Assembly (NCBI GenBank): GCA_018401755.1
Contig: JAGYKJ010000007.1
Location: 372,001 to 436,000, forward strand
Length of the DNA stretch: 64,000 nt
Reading direction: 5' to 3'
Source: Litorivicinus sp.
Lineage (GTDB): Bacteria; Pseudomonadota; Gammaproteobacteria; Pseudomonadales; Litorivicinaceae
In this document: one piece after another, positions 27,144 to 36,031 of the stretch
How positions within the stretch are numbered: position 1 is the stretch's first letter
Layout of the letters: every line of letters begins with the position of its first letter
Position numbers and translations under genes: made by a program
The notes under the pieces: model-generated
Seen by the model: the letters and a program-made list of their open reading frames with translations, nothing else
Database searches by the model: none
Told to the model about the DNA's origin: nothing

Positions 27144-28411
27144 GTCCGAGCCAACGTTGTCGAGAGCGCTGCCGCTGCTGCTTCGCCGGAGACGACCCCA
27201 TCTTCATGAAATCCATGGCGACACCATGCACCGGCAAGCACAATCCGTGCGTTCGTATTTAGGGTTGCGATTTGTGATTGCGCGTCGAGAGATCCAGGTC
27301 CAAATTCGGGGTGAGCATACTGATAGCGCGCTAGAATTGTGGAGGGGTCAATCGCCGGGGTGTTGTTTAAGGTCACAAAAAACGCATCTGGGCCGGTCAG
27401 GCACTGAAGGCGATTCATGTCATAGGTGACCACGGCTCGGGGACTTGAAGACTGCCCAAGGCGATAGTTCCAGCTCGCATGTGCACGTGAATTTGCAGGC
27501 ATCTGTCGCTTATCTTGATGCAGAACCACATCATTCTCGGTGTAGGGAATCGCCCTTAGCACCGCTTTGGTATGTACCGGGGCTTCAGGCCACAGCGTCA
27601 GCGCTTGATCCGAGTGAGTGGCCAGTACGACGCCATCAAAGCTGCGTGCACCTTGAGCACTGTGAACAAGAATTCCTGTTGCCGTTTCAGTGAGCTGGGT
27701 CACCGGTGTTGCTAAATGAATCTGGTCAGCAAATCCGCGTGTCAAGGGTGCAATATACTGCCGAGACCCACCGGGCAAGGTAAACCATTGCGGTCGGTTT
27801 ATCAGATTCAGTAATCCGTGGTTATGGAAGAATCGAATAAAGAACAGTGCTGGCATGTCCTCGATACAATCGAGGTCTGACGACCAAATCGCAGATGCCA
27901 TTGGATAGAGGTAAAACCGTGTGAGACGTGGTCCAAAGTGCCCAGCTTCCAAGTACTGGCCGAGGCTCATGGCGGGATCTAAACTGGCGTCACGGAAGTC
28001 ACGAATCGCTTCTCTGTTGAATCGTACGATATCGAGTAAAAACCGATAATGCGCTGGGCTCAGTAGATTCTTGCGCTGTGCAAATAGGGTCGATAGGTTG
28101 TTTCCCGCGTATTGCAGTCCGGTTTCCAAGCAATGCACACTAAAGCTCATATCTGTCGGCTGTGTCTTGACGCCCAGTTCATCCAAGAGTCCTAGAAAAC
28201 GGGGATAGGTCCAGTTGTTACAGACAATAAAGCCGGTATCGACGGCTGTGGTTCGATCCTCGATGGTAATGTCGAGTGTATGGGTGTGGCCGCCCACCCA
28301 GTCCGCAGACTCAAACACGGTTACGTCATGGTCTGCATGGAGTCGATACGCTGCGGTCAGGCCGCTGATTCCAGAACCAATGACGGCAACAGACGGGCGT
28401 TTAGGTGTCAT
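27125..28411 (-). CDS. FAD-dependent amine-oxidase-like oxidoreductase
   Basis: 428 residues with a dinucleotide-binding fold at the start: VAVIGSGISGLTAAYRL, the Glu of VFESADWVGGHTHT, and TAVDTGFIVCNNWTYP. The FAD-closing motif near the end reads IVLAGAWCRHGFHEDGVVSG, then EAAAAAL. The family is annotated as NAD(P)-binding or amine-oxidase-like protein and co-occurs with DUF1365 and CFA synthase. In related clusters such enzymes desaturate or oxidise methylated acyl chains. It overlaps the photolyase gene by four bases. Confidence 0.85.
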   Translation of the reverse strand: MTPKRPSVAVIGSGISGLTAAYRLHADHDVTVFESADWVGGHTHTLDITIEDRTTAVDTGFIVCNNWTYPRFLGLLDELGVKTQPTDMSFSVHCLETGLQYAGNNLSTLFAQRKNLLSPAHYRFLLDIVRFNREAIRDFRDASLDPAMSLGQYLEAGHFGPRLTRFYLYPMASAIWSSDLDCIEDMPALFFIRFFHNHGLLNLINRPQWFTLPGGSRQYIAPLTRGFADQIHLATPVTQLTETATGILVHSAQGARSFDGVVLATHSDQALTLWPEAPVHTKAVLRAIPYTENDVVLHQDKRQMPANSRAHASWNYRLGQSSSPRAVVTYDMNRLQCLTGPDAFFVTLNNTPAIDPSTILARYQYAHPEFGPGSLDAQSQIATLNTNARIVLAGAWCRHGFHEDGVVSGEAAAAALSTTLARTCNLAA

Positions 28412-29808
28412 GAAGAAAGTCCTTTGAAGGCATCAATTGCCCGCTGTCGAGTGGCTTTAAGATCGACCATTGGAGCGGGGTAATCCAAACCATGAGGGGC
28501 CATCCATGGTGCGTGACGGGCCTTGGGGGGTAGGGCCGATAGGACCGGTAGATAACGTGTCAAATAGATCCCGTCAGGATCATGGGCTTGGCTTTGACTG
28601 ACAGGATTAAACACCCGAAAGTAGGGCGCTGCATCAGTCCCGGTCGATGCACTCCACTGCCAACCACCGTTATTTGCCGCGAGGTCTGAGTCAAGCAGAT
28701 ACCGCATGAAAAAGGCTTCACCGATTCGCCAGTCGACCAATAGATTTTTGGTGAGGAATTGAGCCACGATCATCCGTACGCGGTTATGCATCCAGCCAGT
28801 GGATGTCAGCTCTGAGATGCCCGCATCAATGATTGGGATCCCGGTGGTCGCAGACATGAACCGTTCAATCTCCTTGGGATCATTGCGCCAAGCGAGCTTC
28901 TCTGTCTCCGGACGAAAGGCACGATTCTTTGATAAGCGTGGAAAGGCAACCAGCAAATGCTTGTAAAAATCGCGCCAAATGAGCTCGTTGACCCAACCGA
29001 AACTCTCACTTGGGAACTCATGGATAGATCGATTAAGTGCGCGCTCAGCGGCTGCGATGCATTGCCGTGGACTGAGGAGTCCACGCGCGAGATAGGGGCT
29101 TAGTTGTGACGTGCCGGGGAGTGCGGGTGCGTTGCGTTGCGAATCATAATGCAGCACGCCCTCCTGACAGAATGCCTCGAGCCGTGCGAGCGCATCGTCT
29201 TCAGTGATCGCCCAGCAGTGGATGTCTGATTCAGGAGTATGGGAGACAGCGCTCATTGAGGGGAAAGTCCGGGCGTGTGGGATCGGTGCTGGCTTTCTAA
29301 AGGGACCCTGTCCAGCATGGCGATAGGTCTCCAGCCAGCGTTTTTTAAAGGGGCTAAACACTGTGTAGGGAGTCCCTTGCGCGGTGAGCACTGACCCTGG
29401 CGGGAGCAGGCAAAGATCATCGTATTCAATGCAGGCAATCGACTGATCCGTCAGCCGAGTACGCACAGCGTAATCGCGTCGGCGTTCGAGAATTTCATAC
29501 TGTCGATTGAAATGAAGATGCGTAATTCCAAGTGTCTTGCAAAGATCGGCAAGCATCTCTGCCGCACCGTCATAAGTGGTCGTTTGAACATGTAACGGGA
29601 TATTTAGGCTGTTGAGTTCGTGATACAGCGAATTCAACAGCTGTTCGGTATATGCCAAGCGATTGGTGCCAATGTCAAACGACGCCCATGTTTCTGGCGT
29701 TCGTTGATACACCGCCGTGACCGGATGTTCGGACAGACAGGCCGCAGCGAGGGCAGTATGATCTGTGGTGCGAAGGTCCTCTCGAAACCAAACCAGGTGA
29801 TGTTGCAT
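28408..29808 (-). CDS. phrB: Deoxyribodipyrimidine photolyase (class I CPD type)
   Basis: Repairs UV-made cyclobutane pyrimidine dimers with light and FADH. 466 residues, close to the 472 of E. coli. The N-terminal antenna domain begins HLVWFREDLRTTDHTALAAA. The FAD domain includes SQLSPYLARGLLSPRQCIAA near 237, FGWVNELIWRDFYKHLL near 272, and TGWMHNRVRMIVAQFLTKNL. Then WRIGEAFFMRYLLDSDLAAN and NGGWQWSASTGTDAAPYFRV follow near 370. It is the first gene of the five-gene operon. No regulator gene (rpoE/chrR or LitR type) is seen beside it. Confidence 0.95.
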   Translation of the reverse strand: MQHHLVWFREDLRTTDHTALAAACLSEHPVTAVYQRTPETWASFDIGTNRLAYTEQLLNSLYHELNSLNIPLHVQTTTYDGAAEMLADLCKTLGITHLHFNRQYEILERRRDYAVRTRLTDQSIACIEYDDLCLLPPGSVLTAQGTPYTVFSPFKKRWLETYRHAGQGPFRKPAPIPHARTFPSMSAVSHTPESDIHCWAITEDDALARLEAFCQEGVLHYDSQRNAPALPGTSQLSPYLARGLLSPRQCIAAAERALNRSIHEFPSESFGWVNELIWRDFYKHLLVAFPRLSKNRAFRPETEKLAWRNDPKEIERFMSATTGIPIIDAGISELTSTGWMHNRVRMIVAQFLTKNLLVDWRIGEAFFMRYLLDSDLAANNGGWQWSASTGTDAAPYFRVFNPVSQSQAHDPDGIYLTRYLPVLSALPPKARHAPWMAPHGLDYPAPMVDLKATRQRAIDAFKGLSS

Positions 29809-29882
29809 GATTCCTCACGAGACGCCTCCGGCGTATTAGTTAGCCGAACTTCCAGTTCGAACAGTGAGTTTCAGTCAATAAT

Positions 29883-30353
29883 GTGGTAAACACAAACCCG
29901 AACTGTTGTCTTCGTCCTACAACATTACTGGATATCGGCTTGATGTTTGCCCGTCTTTTGGTTGGATTGAACTTAATTCTCTTTGTCGCACTGGCGATCG
30001 GCACGCTGTTTGATCCCGACGCGGTGCTTGCAGCGATCGGCTTATCGGCGGTAAGCGGTAGTGGCAGAATCGAATTTCAAGTCCTGATGTCCGGCACCTT
30101 TTTTGGGTTAGCGGTGCTATTAACCGGCGGTGCCTTTGCCGGTCGAAGTATGGCGAGAGTGCTCTCTGGGTTATTGATATTGTATGTTGCGTGGCTGGTC
30201 TCTCGCCTCATCGCGCTTGCCACGACGGCTCCTGATCAGCCAGCAACACTCGCATTTTTGACCTTTGAAGTCGCAATGGTGGTGCTGTTATTACTTGCGA
30301 GCTTTCTCGAAAAGCGTTCTCGGCAACGGAGTATTTTCAGTCGAGATCTATAG
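29883..30353 (+). CDS. Small inner-membrane protein, DUF4345-like
   Basis: Up to 156 residues with four hydrophobic helices: LLVGLNLILFVALAIGTLF, VLMSGTFFGLAVLLTGG, ARVLSGLLILYVAWLVSRLIA and TFEVAMVVLLLLASFL. Between the first two is FDPDAVLAAIGLS, then a GRIEF segment; this DP..L...GL...G..E arrangement resembles DUF4345. The GTG at 29883 has no ribosome site. ATG at 29944 (MFARLLVGLN) is a plausible true start. It is divergent from phrB and ends six bases inside the renalase-like gene. Function unknown. Confidence 0.6.
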   Translation: MVNTNPNCCLRPTTLLDIGLMFARLLVGLNLILFVALAIGTLFDPDAVLAAIGLSAVSGSGRIEFQVLMSGTFFGLAVLLTGGAFAGRSMARVLSGLLILYVAWLVSRLIALATTAPDQPATLAFLTFEVAMVVLLLLASFLEKRSRQRSIFSRDL

Positions 30354-31329
30354 GTCTTCGAGTATGCGCGTGGCGACTTCGAGGCCACTCAAGTACGCCC
30401 CTTCGCATCGTCCTCCCGCGTACCCATCACTGCAGGCCCACAGTCCCAGGCGCCAGTTGAACCGCGCCTTTCTGGGCCACTCTGGCGGCGTCAGCAGGTC
30501 TCGCGAATCGCCATCGATGCGCCAGGATTGGAGTGGCCTGAAATTTGAGATGTTGTTTGAGCATCTCGCAGAGTTGTCGAGCCACCTCGGCTGCGTCGGC
30601 TTCCAGATGGGACTGACTAAATGCCGGTGCGGCGTGGCATACCCAAAAAGCACTTGTTCGATTAGGTTTTGACTGCTCGCTGCTTAAAAAGTCCAGCCAT
30701 TGCCCGTCTCCAAAGGCTGCATTAATCACTCGGCCATCATCTGTAAGTAGTGGTTGACTCGATTCCACCACGGCTGTCCAAGTGGGAAGTGATTGAAAGC
30801 CATACAGCATGTCATGAAGGGCCGTCTCTGGAAGCAGTTCACGAGTCTGCTCAACCGGTGATGTGAGAACCACCTGCCGTGCAATCAACTGTGTGTCTTG
30901 GGTTGTGATGCACCATCCTGCATCCACTTGTGTCACCGATTGCACGCGTTGTTGGGTATCAATGGGTATGTCCTCTGCGAGGAATCGTGCGAATGCATTC
31001 ATATAGGGGTTACCGACATACCGAATATGCTGATCAGGCGAATGCACCAGCCCATGCGCAGTCAGCTTCCCCATCACAGGTGACCAGACAGCGACGGCAT
31101 TGACCGACAGCGCATCGTCAATCACCGCTTGAAATCTGGGGTCACGGGCTGTCATAAATTGCGCACCAATATCTGCGCGCATCTCCTGGATTCGCTTGCT
31201 CGCGAGACGTCCGCCGGGACCGCGACTCTTCTCCAGCGTCATGACAGTGAGGCCAGTCTGCCCTTGCAATGTTCGCGCGATCGCGAGACCTGAGAGTCCA
31301 GCGCCAATGATTACGACATCAATTGTCAT
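30348..31329 (-). pseudogene. Renalase-like FAD/NAD(P)-dependent oxidoreductase with one frameshift
   Basis: The N-terminal frame (300 codons from ATG 31329) has VVIIGAGLSGLAIARTL, EKSRGPGGRLASKR and ADIGAQFMTARDP, then LAHRWRFARPADAARVAQK. It then runs out as GAVQLAPGTVGLQ and stops at 30427. The missing C-terminal FAD motif continues in the next frame as ARFNWRLGLWACSDGYAGGR and CEGAYLSGLEVATRILEDL, ending at 30348. Removing one base from the AAAGG run at about 30466-30471 restores a single frame of about 326 residues. Everything else looks healthy, so this is a recent mutation or a sequencing error. Renalase-type enzymes oxidise NAD(P)H-related substrates; the role here is unknown. Confidence 0.8.
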
Positions 31330-31407
31330 ATGGGGTGCCTAAATCGGGGGTACAGATTTATGATGATGCCTATATAGTGTAGGAACAAGAACTAACAGGG
31401 CAAGGCG

Positions 31408-31992
31408 ATGACACAGGTAACCGTAACTGAATCTGCACAAGTCTATCTAAAATCGTTACTCGATAAGCAGGATGTCGACGGGATCGGCGTGCGGTTGTTT
31501 GTTTCCCAACCGGGAACGACCTATGCGGAGACCTGTTTAGCTTATTGTCGTCCAGGCGAAGAAAAACGCGATGATGAGCGCCTGCAGTTGGAGAGCTTCG
31601 TCGCTTACTTAGATCAGCCAAGCCTGCCCTATCTCGATGAAGCCATTGTCGATTACGTCGCGGACAAACTGGGTGGGCAACTGACGATCAAGGCGCCCAA
31701 AGCAAAGCAGCCCACGGTGGCCTTTGAGGGCCCGCTTGAGACCCAGATCGTCTCGATTTTAACGACCGAGGTCAATCCAAGTTTGGCATCACACGGGGGC
31801 GAGGTGCGCTTGATTCGCTTGGAAGACGATGTTGCGATTTTACAGTTTGGCGGTGGTTGCCAAGGGTGCTCGGCGGTTGACATGACGCTAAAGGACGGTG
31901 TCCAGCGCACTTTGATGGAGCGTATCCCAGAATTGAAGGGTGTGCGCGACGTCACCGATCACAGCCAACGTGACAACGCCTACTACCGCTAA
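31408..31992 (+). CDS. nfuA: Fe-S biogenesis protein NfuA
   Basis: Delivers iron-sulfur clusters to target enzymes. 194 residues, close to the E. coli 191. The N-terminal degenerate A-type domain ([26 protein letters not shown]) lacks its cluster cysteines, as expected. The C-terminal Nfu domain has [18 protein letters not shown] and the cluster-binding CQGCS in [19 protein letters not shown]. The ribosome site GGGCAAGG precedes the ATG. The stop overlaps the miaE start as TAATG. Confidence 0.96.
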   Translation: MTQVTVTESAQVYLKSLLDKQDVDGIGVRLFVSQPGTTYAETCLAYCRPGEEKRDDERLQLESFVAYLDQPSLPYLDEAIVDYVADKLGGQLTIKAPKAKQPTVAFEGPLETQIVSILTTEVNPSLASHGGEVRLIRLEDDVAILQFGGGCQGCSAVDMTLKDGVQRTLMERIPELKGVRDVTDHSQRDNAYYR

Positions 31993-32648
31993 TGCCTCGG
32001 ATCGCCTCACAGGTGAAGGATATCGACCGAATCGTCGACGAGGTTCGGTCATTTCTTCGTCTCCAAACCCCCGCTGCATGGATTGAGCGTGCCAAGCATC
32101 GCTTGAATGATTTACTGGTGGATCATGCCAACTGTGAGTACAAGGCTGCAGCGACTGGCATGGCGTTGTTAAGCCGCTATCGCCACATTCCCAGCCTGCA
32201 GCAGTTAATGGCCCGTCTGGTCCGGGAAGAGATGCTGCATTATGAGCAAGTCTTGGCGTTGATGGCTCGGTATGATTATCCATATTACACCCTCAGTGCG
32301 TCTCGTTATGCCGCGGGGTTACATCAGCATATTCGGGGAGACGCCCAAGGGCGCTTGGTCGACACATTGATTGTGGGTGCGGTTGTGGAGGCCCGTTCTT
32401 GTGAGCGGTTCGCGGCCTTATATCCTGAGCTCCCAGAGACGCTTGGGCGTTTTTACCGGGGCTTATTACGGTCTGAGGGGCGTCACTATCAGGATTATTT
32501 GGCACTTGCTCAGCTGCAGGCATCGGAGACTGAGATTCAGCAGAGACTTGATGTCTTTTTGACAGAGGATGCGCGTTTGGTGATGGCTCCGGATCCTCAG
32601 TTCAGGTTCCATTCGGGTGAGCCCACTTGCCAGGTCGCGGTCGCCTGA
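31992..32648 (+). CDS. miaE: tRNA 2-methylthio-N6-isopentenyladenosine hydroxylase
   Basis: A non-haem di-iron enzyme that hydroxylates ms2i6A37 in tRNA. About 218 residues. Di-iron ligands are in HANCEYKAAATGMALL (Glu), REEMLHYEQVL (Glu..His), GAVVEARSCERFAAL (Glu) and LLRSEGRHYQDYLALA (Glu..His), the ferritin-like pattern of MiaE. It sits next to nfuA; the upstream modification by MiaB needs Fe-S clusters, a sensible pairing. The end overlaps lpxH by 52 bases. Confidence 0.94.
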   Translation: MPRIASQVKDIDRIVDEVRSFLRLQTPAAWIERAKHRLNDLLVDHANCEYKAAATGMALLSRYRHIPSLQQLMARLVREEMLHYEQVLALMARYDYPYYTLSASRYAAGLHQHIRGDAQGRLVDTLIVGAVVEARSCERFAALYPELPETLGRFYRGLLRSEGRHYQDYLALAQLQASETEIQQRLDVFLTEDARLVMAPDPQFRFHSGEPTCQVAVA

Positions 32649-33367
32649 ACCGAGCTTCGGTTGGTATCGCAGACGACCTGTTCAACTCTGCATTCGGATG
32701 CTGTATCGATCAGCCGAATGACCGTCGCTGCTTGGTGCCAGTCCGAGGTCACCGCGCGTAAATATGAACCATTGAGGTGCAGCCCTGGTCGATGCGTGTG
32801 ACCGTGAATAACAAGCTGTGCGTGATGATCGCAGGCGTCAACACGGACGCTGTGCTCAGTCACATCGAGGATGTCTGGACGCGCTGTTGTCTGCGCCAAT
32901 TGGCTGGCCTGCCGCATTTCCTGAGCAATGCTCCGGCGTACGGTTAAGGGTTGTTGTAAGAATGACTGCTGCCAGGCAGGCGTGCGAACTTCTGCCCGAA
33001 ACCGTTGGTATGCCGTGTCATCCGTACACCATTCGTCGCCGTGGCGTACCAGTAGATTGAGTCCGCAGTTGAGGCGTTGGGATGGGGAAAGAGAGATCCA
33101 GCCGCAGAGCGCGCCGAATTCGGCGCCGACTAAAAAATCGCGATTCCCAGGAGTCCAGTAGACGGGGTAGGGGCGTGAGCACAGAAACGCGGCAAGCCTA
33201 AGGTCAGCCTGCTCAGCCCCATCATCGCCCACCCATGCCTCGAATAAATCCCCGAGAATCCAGAGCGCATCGATCGCCTCTCTGGCGATCACGGATTCTA
33301 CAATCGCGTAGTCTTCCGGTCGCCCTGGATCCAGGTGCACATCCGAGAGAATGAGCGTTGTTGTCAC
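32597..33367 (-). CDS. lpxH: UDP-2,3-diacylglucosamine diphosphatase
   Basis: A peripheral inner-membrane metallophosphoesterase that makes lipid X in lipid A synthesis. 256 residues. Motifs are [13 protein letters not shown] at the start, [14 protein letters not shown] near 35, PGNRDFLVG near 73, [18 protein letters not shown] near 107 and [14 protein letters not shown] near 187. It starts with GTG and overlaps the end of ppiB by four bases, the same ppiB-lpxH order as in many gammaproteobacteria. Confidence 0.95.
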   Translation of the reverse strand: MTTTLILSDVHLDPGRPEDYAIVESVIAREAIDALWILGDLFEAWVGDDGAEQADLRLAAFLCSRPYPVYWTPGNRDFLVGAEFGALCGWISLSPSQRLNCGLNLLVRHGDEWCTDDTAYQRFRAEVRTPAWQQSFLQQPLTVRRSIAQEMRQASQLAQTTARPDILDVTEHSVRVDACDHHAQLVIHGHTHRPGLHLNGSYLRAVTSDWHQAATVIRLIDTASECRVEQVVCDTNRSSVQATATWQVGSPEWNLN

Positions 33368-33855
33368 ACAATTGTTGCTTTGGTGATGATGACATCGTCG
33401 GCTGGAACATCCGAATGGCCGGCACGACGGGTTGTCTCAACCACTCGAATCGCATCGAGTGTTTCCATTCCATCAAATACGCGACCAAAGACACAGTAAC
33501 CCCAGCCATCGCGAGATTCTGAACGGAAGTTCAAGAAGTCGTTATCAACCACATTGATAAAAAACTGTGCAGTTGCCGAATGGGGATCCATCGTACGCGC
33601 CATCGCAAGGGTGCCACGGTTATTGGCAAGCCCATTATTGGCCTCATTTTGAATTGGTGCGCGGGTCGACTTTTCTTTCATACCAGGCTCAAAACCGCCT
33701 CCCTGAATCATAAAGCCGTCGATGACGCGATGGAAAATGGTGTTGTCGAAAAATCCATCCTCAACGTATTGCTTGAAGTTGGCAGTGGTTTCCGGGGCAT
33801 CTGTTTCAAACAACTCGATGGTGAAATTCCCGAGGGTGGTTTCCATTAAAATCAC
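33364..33855 (-). CDS. ppiB: Peptidyl-prolyl cis-trans isomerase B (cyclophilin)
   Basis: A cytoplasmic cyclophilin of 163 residues. The active-site Arg is in [19 protein letters not shown], and further residues are in [20 protein letters not shown] and NDFLNF. The GTG start at 33855 is supported by GAGGAG upstream; an inner ATG lies three codons later. Divergent from cysS with a 73-base gap that should hold both promoters. Confidence 0.96.
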   Translation of the reverse strand: MILMETTLGNFTIELFETDAPETTANFKQYVEDGFFDNTIFHRVIDGFMIQGGGFEPGMKEKSTRAPIQNEANNGLANNRGTLAMARTMDPHSATAQFFINVVDNDFLNFRSESRDGWGYCVFGRVFDGMETLDAIRVVETTRRAGHSDVPADDVIITKATIV

Positions 33856-33928
33856 GTGTCATCTCTCCTCAATGCATGCATGTCGTGAAAAAGGACCCTA
33901 TCATACCGGCTCACTTAGGGAAGCACTC

Positions 33929-35293
33929 GTGACTTTAGCAATATTTGATACCTTGGCTCGGGGTAAACGGCCGTTTCTACCTCGTCTGCCAGGAAAAATT
34001 GGGATGTATGTCTGTGGCATGACCGTCTACGACCGCTGTCATCTCGGGCATGGACGTGTGATGGTCGCGTTTGATGTGATCGTGCGACATCTCCGGACAT
34101 TGGGTTTTGGCGTGCAATATGTGCGTAACATTACGGATGTCGATGATAAAATCTTTGCCCGAGCATTGGAGCGTGAGATTCCGTTTACCGCACTTACGAC
34201 GGAAATGATTGCGGCGATGCATGCCGATGAGCGCGCACTCAACTGTCGCTTGCCCGATGCAGAACCGCGCGCGACCCAGCATATTCCGCAGATGTTGGAT
34301 TTGATTGCGCGATTGATCGAGAAGGGCGCTGCCTACCAGGGAGAATCAGGTGATGTGTATTTTCGGGTGAGTGCGTTTCCAGAATACGGAAAATTAAACA
34401 ACCGAAATTTAGAAGATATGGTGGCCGGTGCGCGCGTGCAGGTTGCTGAGGATAAGGAACATCCCGCGGATTTTGTGCTTTGGAAAAGCGCCAAGCCGGG
34501 CGAAGCATCCTGGGATAGCCGCTGGGGCGCAGGTCGTCCAGGCTGGCACATTGAATGTTCCGCGATGAGTATGGATCTGCTCGGCACACAGTTTGATATT
34601 CACGGTGGCGGACCTGATCTGAAGTTTCCGCATCACGAAAATGAAATTGCACAATCTGAAGCCGCGACCGGTTGTACCTTTGCCAATTACTGGATGCATG
34701 CGGGTCCGGTGCGGGTGAATGATGAGAAAATGTCGAAGTCGCTGGATAATTTTGTGACGCTTCAGGCGCTGTTTACCCGACATGATCCTGCTGTCATCCG
34801 TTTCTTTTTATTACAAAGCCACTATCGAAGTGCGATCTCGTTCTCAGAAGATGCATTGACGCAGGCGGAAGCCGCCTATGTTCGACTGGTGCAGTCGCGC
34901 TCAGATGTTCCCGTCGATGCGGAAACTGATGTTGAGGCGATTGGGCGGTATATGGACGCAATGAATGATGACTTCAATACGCCACGAGCAATCGCTGTGT
35001 TGTTTGATTTAGCGAAACGGACAGATGCCGCTGCCGCTGCCACACTTGAGTTTCTTGGCGATGCACTTGGCTTATTTCCAAAGTCGAAAGCAGCCTTCCT
35101 CGCCGATCGACAGGCCTTGAAGGCGCAACTCACTGGGCTGTCCGATGCACGCATTGATACCCTTGTCATTGAGCGGAGTCAGGCTCGGGCTGAGCGTGAT
35201 TTTGCGCGCGCCGATGCAATCCGTGCCGAGCTGACGGCTGCTGGCATCTCAATTGAGGACTCGCCAACGGGAACGGTGTGGACCAGAGACTGA
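33929..35293 (+). CDS. cysS: Cysteinyl-tRNA synthetase
   Basis: Charges tRNA-Cys. 454 residues from a GTG at 33929, chosen for AGGGAAG upstream and for matching the usual N-terminus (TLAIFDTLARGKRPF). The zinc and ATP site is MYVCGMTVYDRCHLGHGR with the HIGH-type HLGHG. The second zinc ligands are in WHIECSAM and HHENEIAQSE, and the KMSKS loop reads EKMSKSLDNF. The upstream open frame to 33722 is not part of the protein. Confidence 0.96.
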   Translation: MTLAIFDTLARGKRPFLPRLPGKIGMYVCGMTVYDRCHLGHGRVMVAFDVIVRHLRTLGFGVQYVRNITDVDDKIFARALEREIPFTALTTEMIAAMHADERALNCRLPDAEPRATQHIPQMLDLIARLIEKGAAYQGESGDVYFRVSAFPEYGKLNNRNLEDMVAGARVQVAEDKEHPADFVLWKSAKPGEASWDSRWGAGRPGWHIECSAMSMDLLGTQFDIHGGGPDLKFPHHENEIAQSEAATGCTFANYWMHAGPVRVNDEKMSKSLDNFVTLQALFTRHDPAVIRFFLLQSHYRSAISFSEDALTQAEAAYVRLVQSRSDVPVDAETDVEAIGRYMDAMNDDFNTPRAIAVLFDLAKRTDAAAAATLEFLGDALGLFPKSKAAFLADRQALKAQLTGLSDARIDTLVIERSQARAERDFARADAIRAELTAAGISIEDSPTGTVWTRD

Positions 35294-35334
35294 ATCCATG
35301 ATGGGGCTGGTCTTGAAAAAGTCAGCGGTGAGCA

Positions 35335-35363
35335 TTGACTCAGAAGACCCGACTGCCTAATAT
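35335..35363 (+). promoter_or_regulatory. Strong sigma70 promoter of the tRNA-Pro/Arg/His operon
   Basis: TTGACT at 35335-35340 and TAATAT at 35358-35363 are exactly 17 bases apart. The -10 is followed by a GC-rich discriminator (TCCGCACC), a feature linked to stringent control of stable RNA. tRNA-Pro begins 13 bases after the -10. Confidence 0.8.
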
Positions 35364-35375
35364 TCCGCACCTTGT

Positions 35376-35452
35376 CGGGGTATAGCGCAGTCTGGTAGCG
35401 CATCTGCTTTGGGAGCAGAGGGTCGTTGGTTCGAATCCAGCTGCCCCGACCA
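35376..35452 (+). tRNA. tRNA-Pro (anticodon TGG)
   Basis: A 77-base tRNA with encoded CCA. Acceptor CGGGGTA pairs with TGCCCCG and the anticodon loop is TTTGGGA. The 5' C1-G72 pair is typical of bacterial tRNA-Pro. First of a three-tRNA operon. Confidence 0.96.
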
Positions 35453-35463
35453 TTTCAGACCAT

Positions 35464-35540
35464 GCGCCTGTAGCTCAACCGGATAGAGCAACGGCCTTCT
35501 AAGCCGTAGGTTGCAGGTTCGATTCCTGCCAGGCGTGCCA
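35464..35540 (+). tRNA. tRNA-Arg (anticodon TCT)
   Basis: A 77-base tRNA with encoded CCA. Acceptor GCGCCTG pairs with CAGGCGT (first pair G-T), and the anticodon loop CTTCTAA gives TCT for AGA codons. It lies 11 bases after tRNA-Pro. Confidence 0.96.
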
Positions 35541-35556
35541 GCCTGGTCACTGCATT

Positions 35557-35633
35557 GGTGGGTGTAGCTCAGTTGGTAGAGCCCCGGATTGTGATTCCGG
35601 TCGTCGTGGGTTCGAGTCCCATCATCCACCCCA
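35557..35633 (+). tRNA. tRNA-His (anticodon GTG)
   Basis: A 77-base tRNA including the encoded extra G(-1) at 35557, paired with C73, the identity element for HisRS. Acceptor GTGGGTG pairs with CATCCAC and the anticodon loop TTGTGAT gives GTG. CCA is encoded. No clear terminator follows. Confidence 0.96.
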
Positions 35634-35714
35634 TTTCAATGCATCGGTGAGCTTCAACAGCCATTGAACCAAATCCGACGTATTCCCCAATGACCGGAAA
35701 CCCTTGCGTCACGA

Positions 35715-35903
35715 CTACTGTGGATTTTTGTGAAGATCAATGGCCAGTAACAGCAGTCGTTCAATATCAAGCTTCGTATAGTTTTGCTGGCTCCAAGCCA
35801 ATCCGTCTTCGAGTTGGTCTAAGTTGAGCCCCATCAGACCCTCAATAATCTGATCATGCGCATTTCGTATCAGGGTTTCGACTGCATTGTCGGCGTTGGC
35901 CAT
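35715..35903 (-). CDS. Small acidic helical protein of unknown function
   Basis: 62 residues from an ATG at 35903 preceded by AAGGA. The sequence (ADNAVETLIRNAHDQIIEGL, then LNLDQLEDGLAWSQQNY and IERLLLLAIDLHKN) is likely all helical and acidic, without Cys or a membrane segment. I do not recognise the family. It lies between the tRNA-Pro/Arg/His operon and the copper-chaperone gene, on the opposite strand to the tRNAs. The longer frame to 35993 has no support. Confidence 0.55.
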   Translation of the reverse strand: MANADNAVETLIRNAHDQIIEGLMGLNLDQLEDGLAWSQQNYTKLDIERLLLLAIDLHKNPQ

Positions 35904-36031
35904 TCCGTTTATTTCCTTATTCCATTGCAATTGAGTGAATTGTTTCACGATACCAGTCGTTGTCGAGCCCTGATTACGATGAACCCATGACAAATAGCGA
36001 TCCGCGCTGTGCTTGGGATCTCATCACGGCA

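Noticed and set aside
33722-33928. N-terminal extension of cysS
   Set aside because: It runs over ppiB on the other strand; the family N-terminus and ribosome site fit the GTG at 33929.
35357-35629. Minus-strand frame over tRNA-Pro/Arg/His
   Set aside because: Antisense of three tRNAs, with typical artefact motifs such as GRNRTCNLRLRRP.
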